The notes beneath the pieces are model-generated. The model was not told where the DNA came from. It saw nothing but the letters and a program-made list of their open reading frames with translations, and did no database searches. From DATDMG01 sp036518955 (GTDB lineage Bacteria; Actinomycetota; Actinomycetes; Actinomycetales; Kineosporiaceae), in assembly GCA_036518955.1 (NCBI GenBank), contig DATDMG010000485.1, positions 1 to 20,355 of the forward strand: DNA of 20,355 nucleotides. The letters run 5' to 3'. This document shows positions 14,518 to 20,355 of the stretch, piece after piece; the stretch's first letter is position 1, and the number at the start of each line of letters is the position of its first letter. A program made the position numbers and the translations under genes.

Positions 14518-17210
14518 CCCATGCACCCGCCCGGCTCGTCGTCGTCGGGGGCGGCATGGTCGCCCACCGGCTCGTCGAGTCGCTGATCGCGCGGCAGGGC
14601 GAGCGCGCGGACTGGCACGTGACCGTGCTCGCCGAGGAGCCTCGCGCTCCCTACGACCGGGTGGCGCTCACCTCGTACTTCACCGGGCGCGACCCCGCCG
14701 AGCTCGCACTCGGCGACCCGTTGTTGTGGCGCGACCCGAGGGTGACCCTGCGCCGTGGCGAGCGGGTGACCGCCATCGACCGGGCCGGCCGCGAGGTGGC
14801 CACGGCGTCCGGCCGGAACTACCCCTACGACGCGCTGGTGCTGGCCACCGGGTCGGCACCGTTCGTGCCCCCGGTCGCGGGCAGCGACCTGCCCGGCTGC
14901 TTCGTGTACCGGACCATCGACGACGTCGCGGCGCTGCGGGAGTACGTCGAACGGCTGCGCGAGGCGCGCCCGGACGGCGCGGTCACCGGCGCCGTCGTCG
15001 GCGGCGGGCTGCTCGGCCTGGAGGCCGCGGGTGCGCTGCGGGCGCTGGGCGCCGCCAGCCACGTCGTGGAGTTCGCCCCCCGGCTGATGCCGCTGCAGGT
15101 CGACGAGGGCGGCGGGGAGGCGCTGCGACGCCTCGTGGAGGGCCTCGGCGTCACCGTTCACGTCGGGGCGCGGACGACCCGGGTCCTGCCGCGCCGGTCC
15201 GGTCCCCGGACCGGGGCCGTCGAGGCGATGGAGGTCGAGGACACCGCCGGGGGCGGTGTCGCCACCCTGCCGGCCGACGTCGTCGTGTTCGCCGCCGGGG
15301 TGCGCGCCCGGGACGAGCTGGGCCGGGCGGCCGGCCTGCCGGTCGGCCCGCGGGGCGGCATCGTCGTCGACGAGTCCTGCCGGACCGAGGACCCGCGGGT
15401 GTGGGCGGTCGGCGAGGTGGCCTGCATCGAGGGCCGCTGCCTGGGCCTGGTCGCCCCCGGCTACACGATGGCGGAGATCGTCGCGGACCGGCTGCTCGGC
15501 GGCTCGGCGACCTTCCCCGGTGCCGACCTGTCCACCAAGCTGAAGCTGCTCGGCGTCGACGTCGCCAGCTTCGGCGACGCCTTCGGCACCACCCCCGGCT
15601 CGCTGTCGGTGGTCCTCGCCGATCCGGTCGCGGGCGTCTACAAGAAGCTGGTCATGTCGGACGACGCCCGCACCCTGCTCGGCGGGATCCTCGTCGGGGA
15701 CGCCTCGGCCTACGCGGCCCTGCGGCCGATGCTCGGCCGGGAACCGGGCGGCGACCCGAGCACCTGGCTGCTGCCCGAGGGCGCCGACGGCGGGCGAACC
15801 GGCGGCCCCGAGCTGCCGGACGACGCGGGCGTCTGTTCGTGCAACGCCGTCAGCGCCGGGACGATCCGCAGGGCCGTCCGGGACGACGGCCGCACCGACC
15901 TGGCCGGGGTGAAGGCCTGCACCCGGGCGGGAACCAGCTGCGGCTCCTGCCTGCCACTGGTCAAGAAGCTGGTCACGGCCGAGCTCGAGGCCGCCGGCGT
16001 CACGGTCTCCAAGGCCCTGTGCGAACATTTCGACCACTCCCGGGCGCAGCTGTTCGACATCGTCCGGGTCAGCGGGATCCGGACCTTCAGCGAGCTCGTC
16101 AGCCGGCACGGGCGCGGCCGCGGTTGCGACGTCTGCAAGCCGGTGGTCGCCTCGATCCTGGCGAGCCTGGGCACCGGCCACGTCCTGGAGGGCGAGCAGG
16201 CCACCCTGCAGGACACCAACGACCACGTCCTCGCCAACATCCAGAAGGACGGCACCTACTCCGTCGTGCCGAGGATCCCGGGCGGCGAGATCACCCCCGA
16301 GGGCCTGATCGCGATCGGCGAGGTCGCCCGCGACTTCGGGCTCTACACGAAGATCACCGGCGGCCAGCGGATCGACCTGTTCGGCGCCCGGATCGAGCAA
16401 CTGCCGGCGATCTGGCGACGGCTGGTCGAGGCCGGGTTCGAGTCCGGTCACGCCTACGGCAAGGCACTGCGGACGGTCAAGTCCTGCGTCGGCTCGACCT
16501 GGTGCCGCTACGGGGTGCAGGACTCGGTGGCCCTGGCCATCGGCCTGGAGCTCCGGTACCGCGGCCTGCGCTCCCCGCACAAGCTCAAGCTCGCGGTGTC
16601 CGGCTGCGCCCGGGAGTGCGCCGAGGCCCGCGGCAAGGACGTCGGCGTGATCGCCACCGAGAAGGGCTGGAACCTCTACGTCGGTGGCAACGGCGGCTTC
16701 ACGCCCCGACACGCCCGGCTGCTGGCGGAGGACCTCGACACCGCCACCCTGATCCGCACGATCGACCGCTTCCTGATGTACTACGTGCGGACGGCGGACC
16801 GGCTGCAGCGGACCGCGCCGTGGCTGGAGGAGATCGAGGGTAGTCTGGATCACGTGCGGGCCGTCGTCCTCGACGACAGCCTCGGCATCGCGGCCGACCT
16901 CGACGCGGCGATGGCGGCCCACGTCGACGGGTACGTCGACGAGTGGCGTGCGACCCTGGAGGATCCGGTGAAGTTGCGGCGTTTCGCGGCCTTCGTGAAC
17001 GCCCCGGGAACGCCCGACCCAGATCTGGTCTACCTCACCGAGCGTGGGCAGCGCCGCCCCGCGACCCCGGCCGAACGCGCCGCCGCCGGTCACGCCGCCC
17101 CGCGGGGGACGGGAGCGGTCGACGGACACACCGCGGTAACACCCATGGGTGACGATGTCAGCGCCGCCGTCCTCGTCGCCGGCCCCGGACTGGAGGTGCT
17201 GCCCCGATGA
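14514..17210 (+). CDS. nirB: NAD(P)H nitrite reductase, large subunit
   Basis: NirB (898 residues) reduces nitrite to ammonium with six electrons from NAD(P)H, in the cytoplasm. Domains in order: FAD/NAD reductase with VVVGGGMVAHRL at the start, LVLATGSAPFVPP and VVGGGLLGLEAAG; a first Bfd [2Fe-2S] domain with C441, C443, C476 and C479; a second Bfd-like segment with CxxC at 538/541; a ferredoxin-like half-domain; and the siroheme/[4Fe-4S] domain with C658-x5-C664 and C698-x3-C702. The catalytic domain is complete. The last 45–50 residues form an Ala/Gly-rich tail, which makes the protein longer than usual. I choose the ATG at 14514 (GGAGG upstream, 4-nt overlap with nasB), not the open frame reaching back to 14001. 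Siroheme genes follow in the same operon. Confidence 0.96.
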   Translation: MTHAPARLVVVGGGMVAHRLVESLIARQGERADWHVTVLAEEPRAPYDRVALTSYFTGRDPAELALGDPLLWRDPRVTLRRGERVTAIDRAGREVATASGRNYPYDALVLATGSAPFVPPVAGSDLPGCFVYRTIDDVAALREYVERLREARPDGAVTGAVVGGGLLGLEAAGALRALGAASHVVEFAPRLMPLQVDEGGGEALRRLVEGLGVTVHVGARTTRVLPRRSGPRTGAVEAMEVEDTAGGGVATLPADVVVFAAGVRARDELGRAAGLPVGPRGGIVVDESCRTEDPRVWAVGEVACIEGRCLGLVAPGYTMAEIVADRLLGGSATFPGADLSTKLKLLGVDVASFGDAFGTTPGSLSVVLADPVAGVYKKLVMSDDARTLLGGILVGDASAYAALRPMLGREPGGDPSTWLLPEGADGGRTGGPELPDDAGVCSCNAVSAGTIRRAVRDDGRTDLAGVKACTRAGTSCGSCLPLVKKLVTAELEAAGVTVSKALCEHFDHSRAQLFDIVRVSGIRTFSELVSRHGRGRGCDVCKPVVASILASLGTGHVLEGEQATLQDTNDHVLANIQKDGTYSVVPRIPGGEITPEGLIAIGEVARDFGLYTKITGGQRIDLFGARIEQLPAIWRRLVEAGFESGHAYGKALRTVKSCVGSTWCRYGVQDSVALAIGLELRYRGLRSPHKLKLAVSGCARECAEARGKDVGVIATEKGWNLYVGGNGGFTPRHARLLAEDLDTATLIRTIDRFLMYYVRTADRLQRTAPWLEEIEGSLDHVRAVVLDDSLGIAADLDAAMAAHVDGYVDEWRATLEDPVKLRRFAAFVNAPGTPDPDLVYLTERGQRRPATPAERAAAGHAAPRGTGAVDGHTAVTPMGDDVSAAVLVAGPGLEVLPR

Positions 17211-17650
17211 CGCTCACGACAGCGGTGCCCGGCGCGGACCCGGCCGTGCCGTCGGTGGGTGCCCCTGGGCAGCCGCCCGGAGGCACCCACCGACGGCACG
17301 GCGTCCCCGTCTGCCGGTACGTCGACCTGGAGCCGGAGCGCGGGGTCGCCGCGCTCGTCGACGGCGTCCAGGTGGCGATCTTCCGGCTGGTGGACGGCAC
17401 GGTACTCGCCGTCGGCCACCACGACCCGTTCTGCGGGGCGAACGTGATCGCCCGCGGCATCGTCGGTACCCGTGGTGACGTACCGACCGTCGCCTCCCCG
17501 ATGTACAAGCAGGTCTTCGACCTCCGGACCGGCGTCTGCCTCGACGACCCGTCGGTCACCCTCGGCAGCCACCCGGTGGAGATCGACCAGGACGGCCTGG
17601 TCCGGGTGCTGCCGGCCGACGCCGTCGCCGACGCTGGGGGCACGCCCTGA
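17207..17650 (+). CDS. nirD: Nitrite reductase small subunit
   Basis: NirD is the Rieske-fold partner of NirB. The 147-residue product has the core from about residue 33 (VPVCRYVDLEPERG) through VAIFRLVDGTVLAVGHHDPF, SPMYKQVFDLRTGVCLDD and HPVEIDQDGLVRVL. As in other NirD proteins, the Rieske Cys/His cluster ligands are not conserved (GHHDPFCGANV in place of CxH), so it is not expected to bind a [2Fe-2S] cluster. The first 32 residues are an unconserved Pro/Gly-rich extension whose DNA is a 21-bp inverted repeat. Its ATG overlaps the nirB stop (ATGA), and its TGA overlaps a CTG that seems to start the next gene. Confidence 0.93.
   Translation: MTLTTAVPGADPAVPSVGAPGQPPGGTHRRHGVPVCRYVDLEPERGVAALVDGVQVAIFRLVDGTVLAVGHHDPFCGANVIARGIVGTRGDVPTVASPMYKQVFDLRTGVCLDDPSVTLGSHPVEIDQDGLVRVLPADAVADAGGTP
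17243..17302. repeat. 21-bp perfect inverted repeat at the nirB–nirD junction
   Basis: Arms 17243–17263 and 17282–17302 are exactly complementary over 21 bp around an 18-nt loop that can itself form a short GGGC/GCCC stem. The element begins 32 nt after the nirB stop and is read through as the N-terminal extension of NirD. No U-tract follows. It may be a partial terminator, an mRNA processing or stability element, or a translation control within the operon. Confidence 0.85.
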
Positions 17651-18426
17651 GCGCGGCACGACAGGCCGGGCGCGGTCGCGTCGCCCTCGTCGGCGGCGGC
17701 CCGGGCGACGTCGATCTGATGACCGTGCGCGGCCTGCGGCTGCTCCGGCAGGCGGACGTCGTCGTGCACGACCGTCTGGCACCTCGCCGGGCGCTCGACG
17801 AGGCCCGGCCGGACGCGGTCCTGATCGACGTCGGGAAGTCGCCGGGCCACCATGCGGTGCCCCAGCAGGAGATCAACGAGCTGCTGGTCGAGCACGCCCT
17901 GGCCGGCCGGTTCGTCGTCCGGCTGAAGGGCGGCGACCCCTACCTGCTCGGCCGGGGCGGTGAGGAGGTCGAGGCCTGCCGGGCCGCCGGCGTCCCGGTC
18001 GAGGTGGTGCCCGGGGTGAGCAGCGCGCTGTCGGTCCCGGCGGCTGCCGGGGTGCCGGTGACCCACCGCGGGCTGTCCCGCTCGGTGACCGTGCTCACCG
18101 GCCACGACGAGCTCGACCCGGGCACCCTGGCCGCGCTGGCCCGGCTGGGCGGCACGATCGTCGTGCTGATGGGCGTCACCCGGCTCCGGGCCCTGGCCGC
18201 CGGGCTCGTCGCCGCCGGGATGTCCCCTGACGTCCCGGTGGCCGTGATCGAGCGCGGCTGGACGGACGACCAGCGGACCACCGTCAGCGACCTGGCCGGG
18301 ATCGCCGAGACGGCCCGGGCCCGAGGGGTCACGTCCCCCGCCGTGATCGTCGTCGGCGCGGTCGCCCGACTCGCGGACGATCCGACGGCCGGCGTCGTCC
18401 GGCTCGCCGGTGAGGTGGTCGGGTGA
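17647..18426 (+). CDS. cobA: Uroporphyrinogen-III C-methyltransferase, apparently with a CTG start
   Basis: The enzyme (also called SumT) methylates uroporphyrinogen III twice with S-adenosylmethionine to give precorrin-2, the branch point to siroheme. Motifs are VALVGGGPGDVDLMTVRG at the N-terminus (SAM-binding loop), RLKGGDPYLLGRGGEE, EVVPGVSSALSVPAAAGVPVTHRG and SVTVLTGH. The first ATG, at 17719, falls after the essential GGGPGD loop. No ATG, GTG or TTG exists in this frame between that loop and the upstream limit of the frame. The CTG at 17647 overlaps the nirD stop as CTGA, matching the other junctions, and has GGGGG about 6 nt upstream. It gives 259 residues, a normal length. The protein is a stand-alone methyltransferase with no dehydrogenase/ferrochelatase domain of the CysG type. 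The start is inferred; the product is secure. Confidence 0.85.
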   Translation: MSAARQAGRGRVALVGGGPGDVDLMTVRGLRLLRQADVVVHDRLAPRRALDEARPDAVLIDVGKSPGHHAVPQQEINELLVEHALAGRFVVRLKGGDPYLLGRGGEEVEACRAAGVPVEVVPGVSSALSVPAAAGVPVTHRGLSRSVTVLTGHDELDPGTLAALARLGGTIVVLMGVTRLRALAAGLVAAGMSPDVPVAVIERGWTDDQRTTVSDLAGIAETARARGVTSPAVIVVGAVARLADDPTAGVVRLAGEVVG

Positions 18427-19595
18427 CCCCGAAGACGATCGACGGCTCGCTCAGCGGGCAGCCCTCGCCGGCCCAACCCACCGCCGGCTTCGAGCCGGAC
18501 CAGCTGGCCGGGTTCTCGATCGTGCTCACCTCCGACCGGCGCGCCGAGGAGTTCGCGGCGGCGTTCACCCGCCGAGGGGCGACCGTGCTGCAGGCGCCGA
18601 TCCTGCGGATCATCCCGCTCGAGCAGGACGCCGAGCTGATCCGGGCCACCGGGGAGGTCATCGCCCACCCGCCGGACGACGTCATCGTGACCACCGCGAT
18701 CGGCTTCCGGGGCTGGATCGAGGCCGCGGACGCCGTGGGCCTGGCACCCGCCCTGCTGGAGGTCCTCGGTCGGGCCCGGCTGCTGGCGCGCGGCCCGAAG
18801 GCCCGGGGCGCGATCCGCGCCGCCGGGCTGGTCGAGGCGTGGGCGGCGACGTCCGAGACAACGGCCGAGGTCGTGGATCGGCTGCTCGCCGAGCCCGGCG
18901 GGGTGGCCGGGCGGCGGGTCGTCGTCCAACTCCACGGCCTCCCCGACGAGGGCCTGCTCGCCCGGCTGCCCGCGGCCGGTGCCGACCTGGCGCGGGTACC
19001 GGTGTACCGCTGGGGCCCCCCACCGGACCCTGCCGCCGTCCAACGCGCCATCGACGCGGTCTGCGCGCGCACCGTCGACGCGGTCCTGTTCACCAGCGCC
19101 CCGGGCAGCCAGGCCTTCCTCGACGCCGCGCTCGCGGCCGGCCGGCAGCCGGAGCTGCTCGAGGCGCTCGCCGGCGACGTGGTGCCCGCCGCGGTCGGCC
19201 CGGTGACGGCGGCTCCGCTGGTGGCGGCGGGGCTGTCCCCGCTGGTCCCGGACCGGTTCCGGCTCGGGGCGCTGGTCCGGGCCGTGGCGGACCATCTCGC
19301 CCAGGAGCGCGTGCGCGAGGTGCGGACGGCGGCGGGCGTGCTCCACCTGCGCGGCCAGGCCGCGACCCTGGACGGCCGACCGCTGACCCTCTCCCCCGCG
19401 CCGATGGCGATCCTGCGCGCGCTGGCACTGCGACCCGGCGAGGTGGTGGACCGGCGCCGGCTGCTGGCCGCCCTGCCCGGCGCCGCGGACCTGCACGCCG
19501 TGGAGGTCGCCGTCGCGCGGCTTCGGTCCGGGCTCGGCCGGGTCGGCATCGTCGAGACGGTGGTCAAGCGTGGGTACCGGCTGACCGCTGCCTGA
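18423..19595 (+). CDS. hemD: Uroporphyrinogen-III synthase fused to a winged-helix domain
   Basis: Residues about 30–275 match uroporphyrinogen-III synthase, which cyclises hydroxymethylbilane to uroporphyrinogen III: FSIVLTSDRRAEEFAAAFTR, ILRIIPLEQD, VIVTTAIGFRGWIEA, VVVQLHGLPDE and AVLFTSAPGSQAFLDAAL. Residues about 300–390 form a response-regulator type winged-helix (Trans_reg_C) domain: LTLSPAPMAILRALALRPGEVVDRRRLLAAL, HAVEVAVARLRSGLG and VVKRGYRL. There is no receiver domain. This two-part protein is known from other actinobacteria as a uroporphyrinogen-III synthase/response-regulator fusion; whether it binds DNA, makes uroporphyrinogen, or both is not settled by sequence. It could be an autoregulator of nitrite assimilation. 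The GTG start overlaps the cobA stop (GTGA), and it is the last gene of the seven-gene coupled chain. Confidence 0.88.
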   Translation: MTPKTIDGSLSGQPSPAQPTAGFEPDQLAGFSIVLTSDRRAEEFAAAFTRRGATVLQAPILRIIPLEQDAELIRATGEVIAHPPDDVIVTTAIGFRGWIEAADAVGLAPALLEVLGRARLLARGPKARGAIRAAGLVEAWAATSETTAEVVDRLLAEPGGVAGRRVVVQLHGLPDEGLLARLPAAGADLARVPVYRWGPPPDPAAVQRAIDAVCARTVDAVLFTSAPGSQAFLDAALAAGRQPELLEALAGDVVPAAVGPVTAAPLVAAGLSPLVPDRFRLGALVRAVADHLAQERVREVRTAAGVLHLRGQAATLDGRPLTLSPAPMAILRALALRPGEVVDRRRLLAALPGAADLHAVEVAVARLRSGLGRVGIVETVVKRGYRLTAA

Positions 19596-19603
19596 CCAGC
19601 GGT
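19584..19603 (+). terminator. Short hairpin over the hemD stop codon
   Basis: A 7-bp stem ACCGCTG/CAGCGGT with a 6-nt loop includes the stop codon of the hemD-like gene. It is short and lacks a U-tract, so it is a weak terminator at best, but it separates the coupled operon from cbiX. Confidence 0.3.
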
Positions 19604-19613
19604 GCCGACGCAC

Positions 19614-19619
19614 TAGGGT
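19614..19619 (+). promoter_or_regulatory. Probable -10 element of cbiX
   Basis: TAGGGT fits TANNNT and lies 9 nt before the ATG of cbiX, with CTGACC 16 nt upstream as a possible -35. The leader would be absent or only a few bases long. No Shine-Dalgarno is present. The gene may thus be transcribed on its own as well as by readthrough. Confidence 0.4.
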
Positions 19620-19628
19620 GGCCCCCGG

Positions 19629-20351
19629 ATGCGCACCCCGACCCACGACCCGGCCCTGCCTGCCCTGATCGCCTGCGGGCACGGCACACGCGGGCCTGCT
19701 GGGCGCCGGGCCCTGGCTCGGCTCCGGCTCGACGTCGCGGCCCTGAGGCCCGGACTGCAGGTTGTCGCGGCCAGCGTGGACGTGCAGAAACCCGCCCTCC
19801 CGGACGTCGTCGCCCGGCTGGCTGACGCCGGGCGCCGCTGCGTCGTCGTGCCGCTCCTGCTCGCCGCCGGCTACCACGTGCGCGTGGACGTCGCCGGCGC
19901 GGTCGCGCGCAGCCACGGCCTGGCGGTCGCCTCGGCCGCGTTGGGGCCCGATCCGGCCCTGGTCGACGTCCTGGTCGAGCGGCTCGCCGAATGCGGCCAG
20001 CAGGAGGGCGACACCCTGGTCCTGGGCGCCGCCGGATCGGCGGACCCCACCGCCGTCGCGGAGGTCGAACGCGTCAGCCGCGATCTCGCGACCCGGCTCG
20101 GCCGACCGGTCACCACCGGTTATCTGTCCGGGGCAGCCCCCAGCGTGCCGGACGCCGTCCGGGACGCGCGCACCGCCGGCCGGCCGGTGACCCTGGCCAC
20201 GTTCCTGCTGTCGCCCGGCTACTTCGCGGACCTGCTGGCCACCACCGCGGGGGCGGACCGGACGAGTGCCCCACTGGCCCCGCACCCGGCACTGGCGGGG
20301 CTGGTGCTGCGCCGTTACGACGCGGCGCTCACCCGCCCGGTCGCCCCGTGA
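19629..20351 (+). CDS. cbiX: Sirohydrochlorin chelatase
   Basis: The enzyme (SirB/CbiX family, 240 residues) inserts a metal into sirohydrochlorin: iron for siroheme, or cobalt for cobalamin. Two half-domains are visible. The N-terminal half keeps the metal-binding histidines H18 (ACGHGTRG) and H83 (AAGYHVRVDV). The C-terminal half (LVLGAAGSADPTA through LATFLLSPGYFADLL) has lost the second histidine at the equivalent of GxH. The neighbouring siroheme enzyme NirB and the operon context point to iron as substrate. The ATG at 19629 follows the hemD stop by 33 nt, breaking the pattern of 4-nt overlaps upstream, and a -10-like TAGGGT lies just before it. The gene ends 4 nt before the window edge and is complete. 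Confidence 0.9.
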   Translation: MRTPTHDPALPALIACGHGTRGPAGRRALARLRLDVAALRPGLQVVAASVDVQKPALPDVVARLADAGRRCVVVPLLLAAGYHVRVDVAGAVARSHGLAVASAALGPDPALVDVLVERLAECGQQEGDTLVLGAAGSADPTAVAEVERVSRDLATRLGRPVTTGYLSGAAPSVPDAVRDARTAGRPVTLATFLLSPGYFADLLATTAGADRTSAPLAPHPALAGLVLRRYDAALTRPVAP

Positions 20352-20355
20352 CGCA

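Noticed and set aside
14058..17129. Long open frame (about 1,020 codons) antisense to nirB
   Set aside because: Its composition is that of a mirrored high-GC gene (rich in Arg, Gly, Asp, His, Gln) with no recognisable domain. The sense strand encodes an intact NirB. Similar antisense frames cover nasA, the GGDEF-EAL gene and ilvB.
17140..17151. 12-bp palindrome CACCCATGGGTG near the nirB 3' end
   Set aside because: It is short, single, inside a coding tail, and palindromes of this size are expected by chance in 20 kb of GC-rich DNA. No partner site was seen.

Overview
The window is very GC-rich with strongly GC3-biased codons and long spurious antisense frames. Gene content points to an actinomycete: a serA–ilvC–ilvN–ilvB block with a short Leu/Val leader peptide, a NarK–nitrate reductase–NirBD cluster, and a uroporphyrinogen-III synthase carrying a C-terminal winged-helix domain. 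I cannot name the genus from sequence alone.

Layout. (1) 3–308: the 3' end of an unidentified membrane protein on the + strand, converging on serA. (2) 525–6176, minus strand: amino-acid biosynthesis. Transcription runs from a promoter near 6206 through a leader peptide (6176–6138) and an intrinsic terminator (6112–6075) into ilvB, ilvN and ilvC, ending at a 12-bp hairpin (2398–2427). serA follows with its own likely leaderless promoter and a terminator hairpin at 472–491. (3) 6233–9064, minus strand: one large membrane-anchored PAS-GGDEF-EAL protein with apparently intact diguanylate cyclase and phosphodiesterase motifs. (4) 9065–9341: divergent promoter region with two GTAAC half-sites 22 bp apart (GlnR-like spacing) and a -10 element TAGCGT. 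(5) 9342–19595, plus strand: narK, a molybdopterin nitrate reductase (nasA), a flavoprotein electron-transfer subunit (nasB-like), nirB, nirD, uroporphyrinogen-III C-methyltransferase (cobA/sumT) and a uroporphyrinogen-III synthase–winged-helix fusion (hemD-like). (6) 19629–20351, plus strand: a sirohydrochlorin chelatase (cbiX/sirB) with its own probable promoter.

How the genes work together. The right half is a complete assimilatory nitrate module: uptake (NarK), nitrate to nitrite (NasA with NasB), nitrite to ammonium (NirBD), and most of the route to siroheme, the NirB cofactor (HemD, SUMT, chelatase). A precorrin-2 dehydrogenase is not in the window. All seven genes from narK to hemD are joined by the same 4-nt overlap of start and stop codon (GTGA, GTGA, ATGA, ATGA, CTGA, GTGA), implying translational coupling along the whole chain. 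One junction appears to use a CTG start.

Most notable: two very long perfect inverted repeats (19-bp arms at 10734–10772; 21-bp arms at 17243–17302). They sit just inside the 5' ends of nasA and nirD, in non-conserved N-terminal extensions, as if structured intercistronic elements were embedded in the overlapping frames. The apparent CTG start of cobA and the ilvB attenuator are the other observations most worth checking. I see no mobile element, CRISPR array, tRNA or rRNA.
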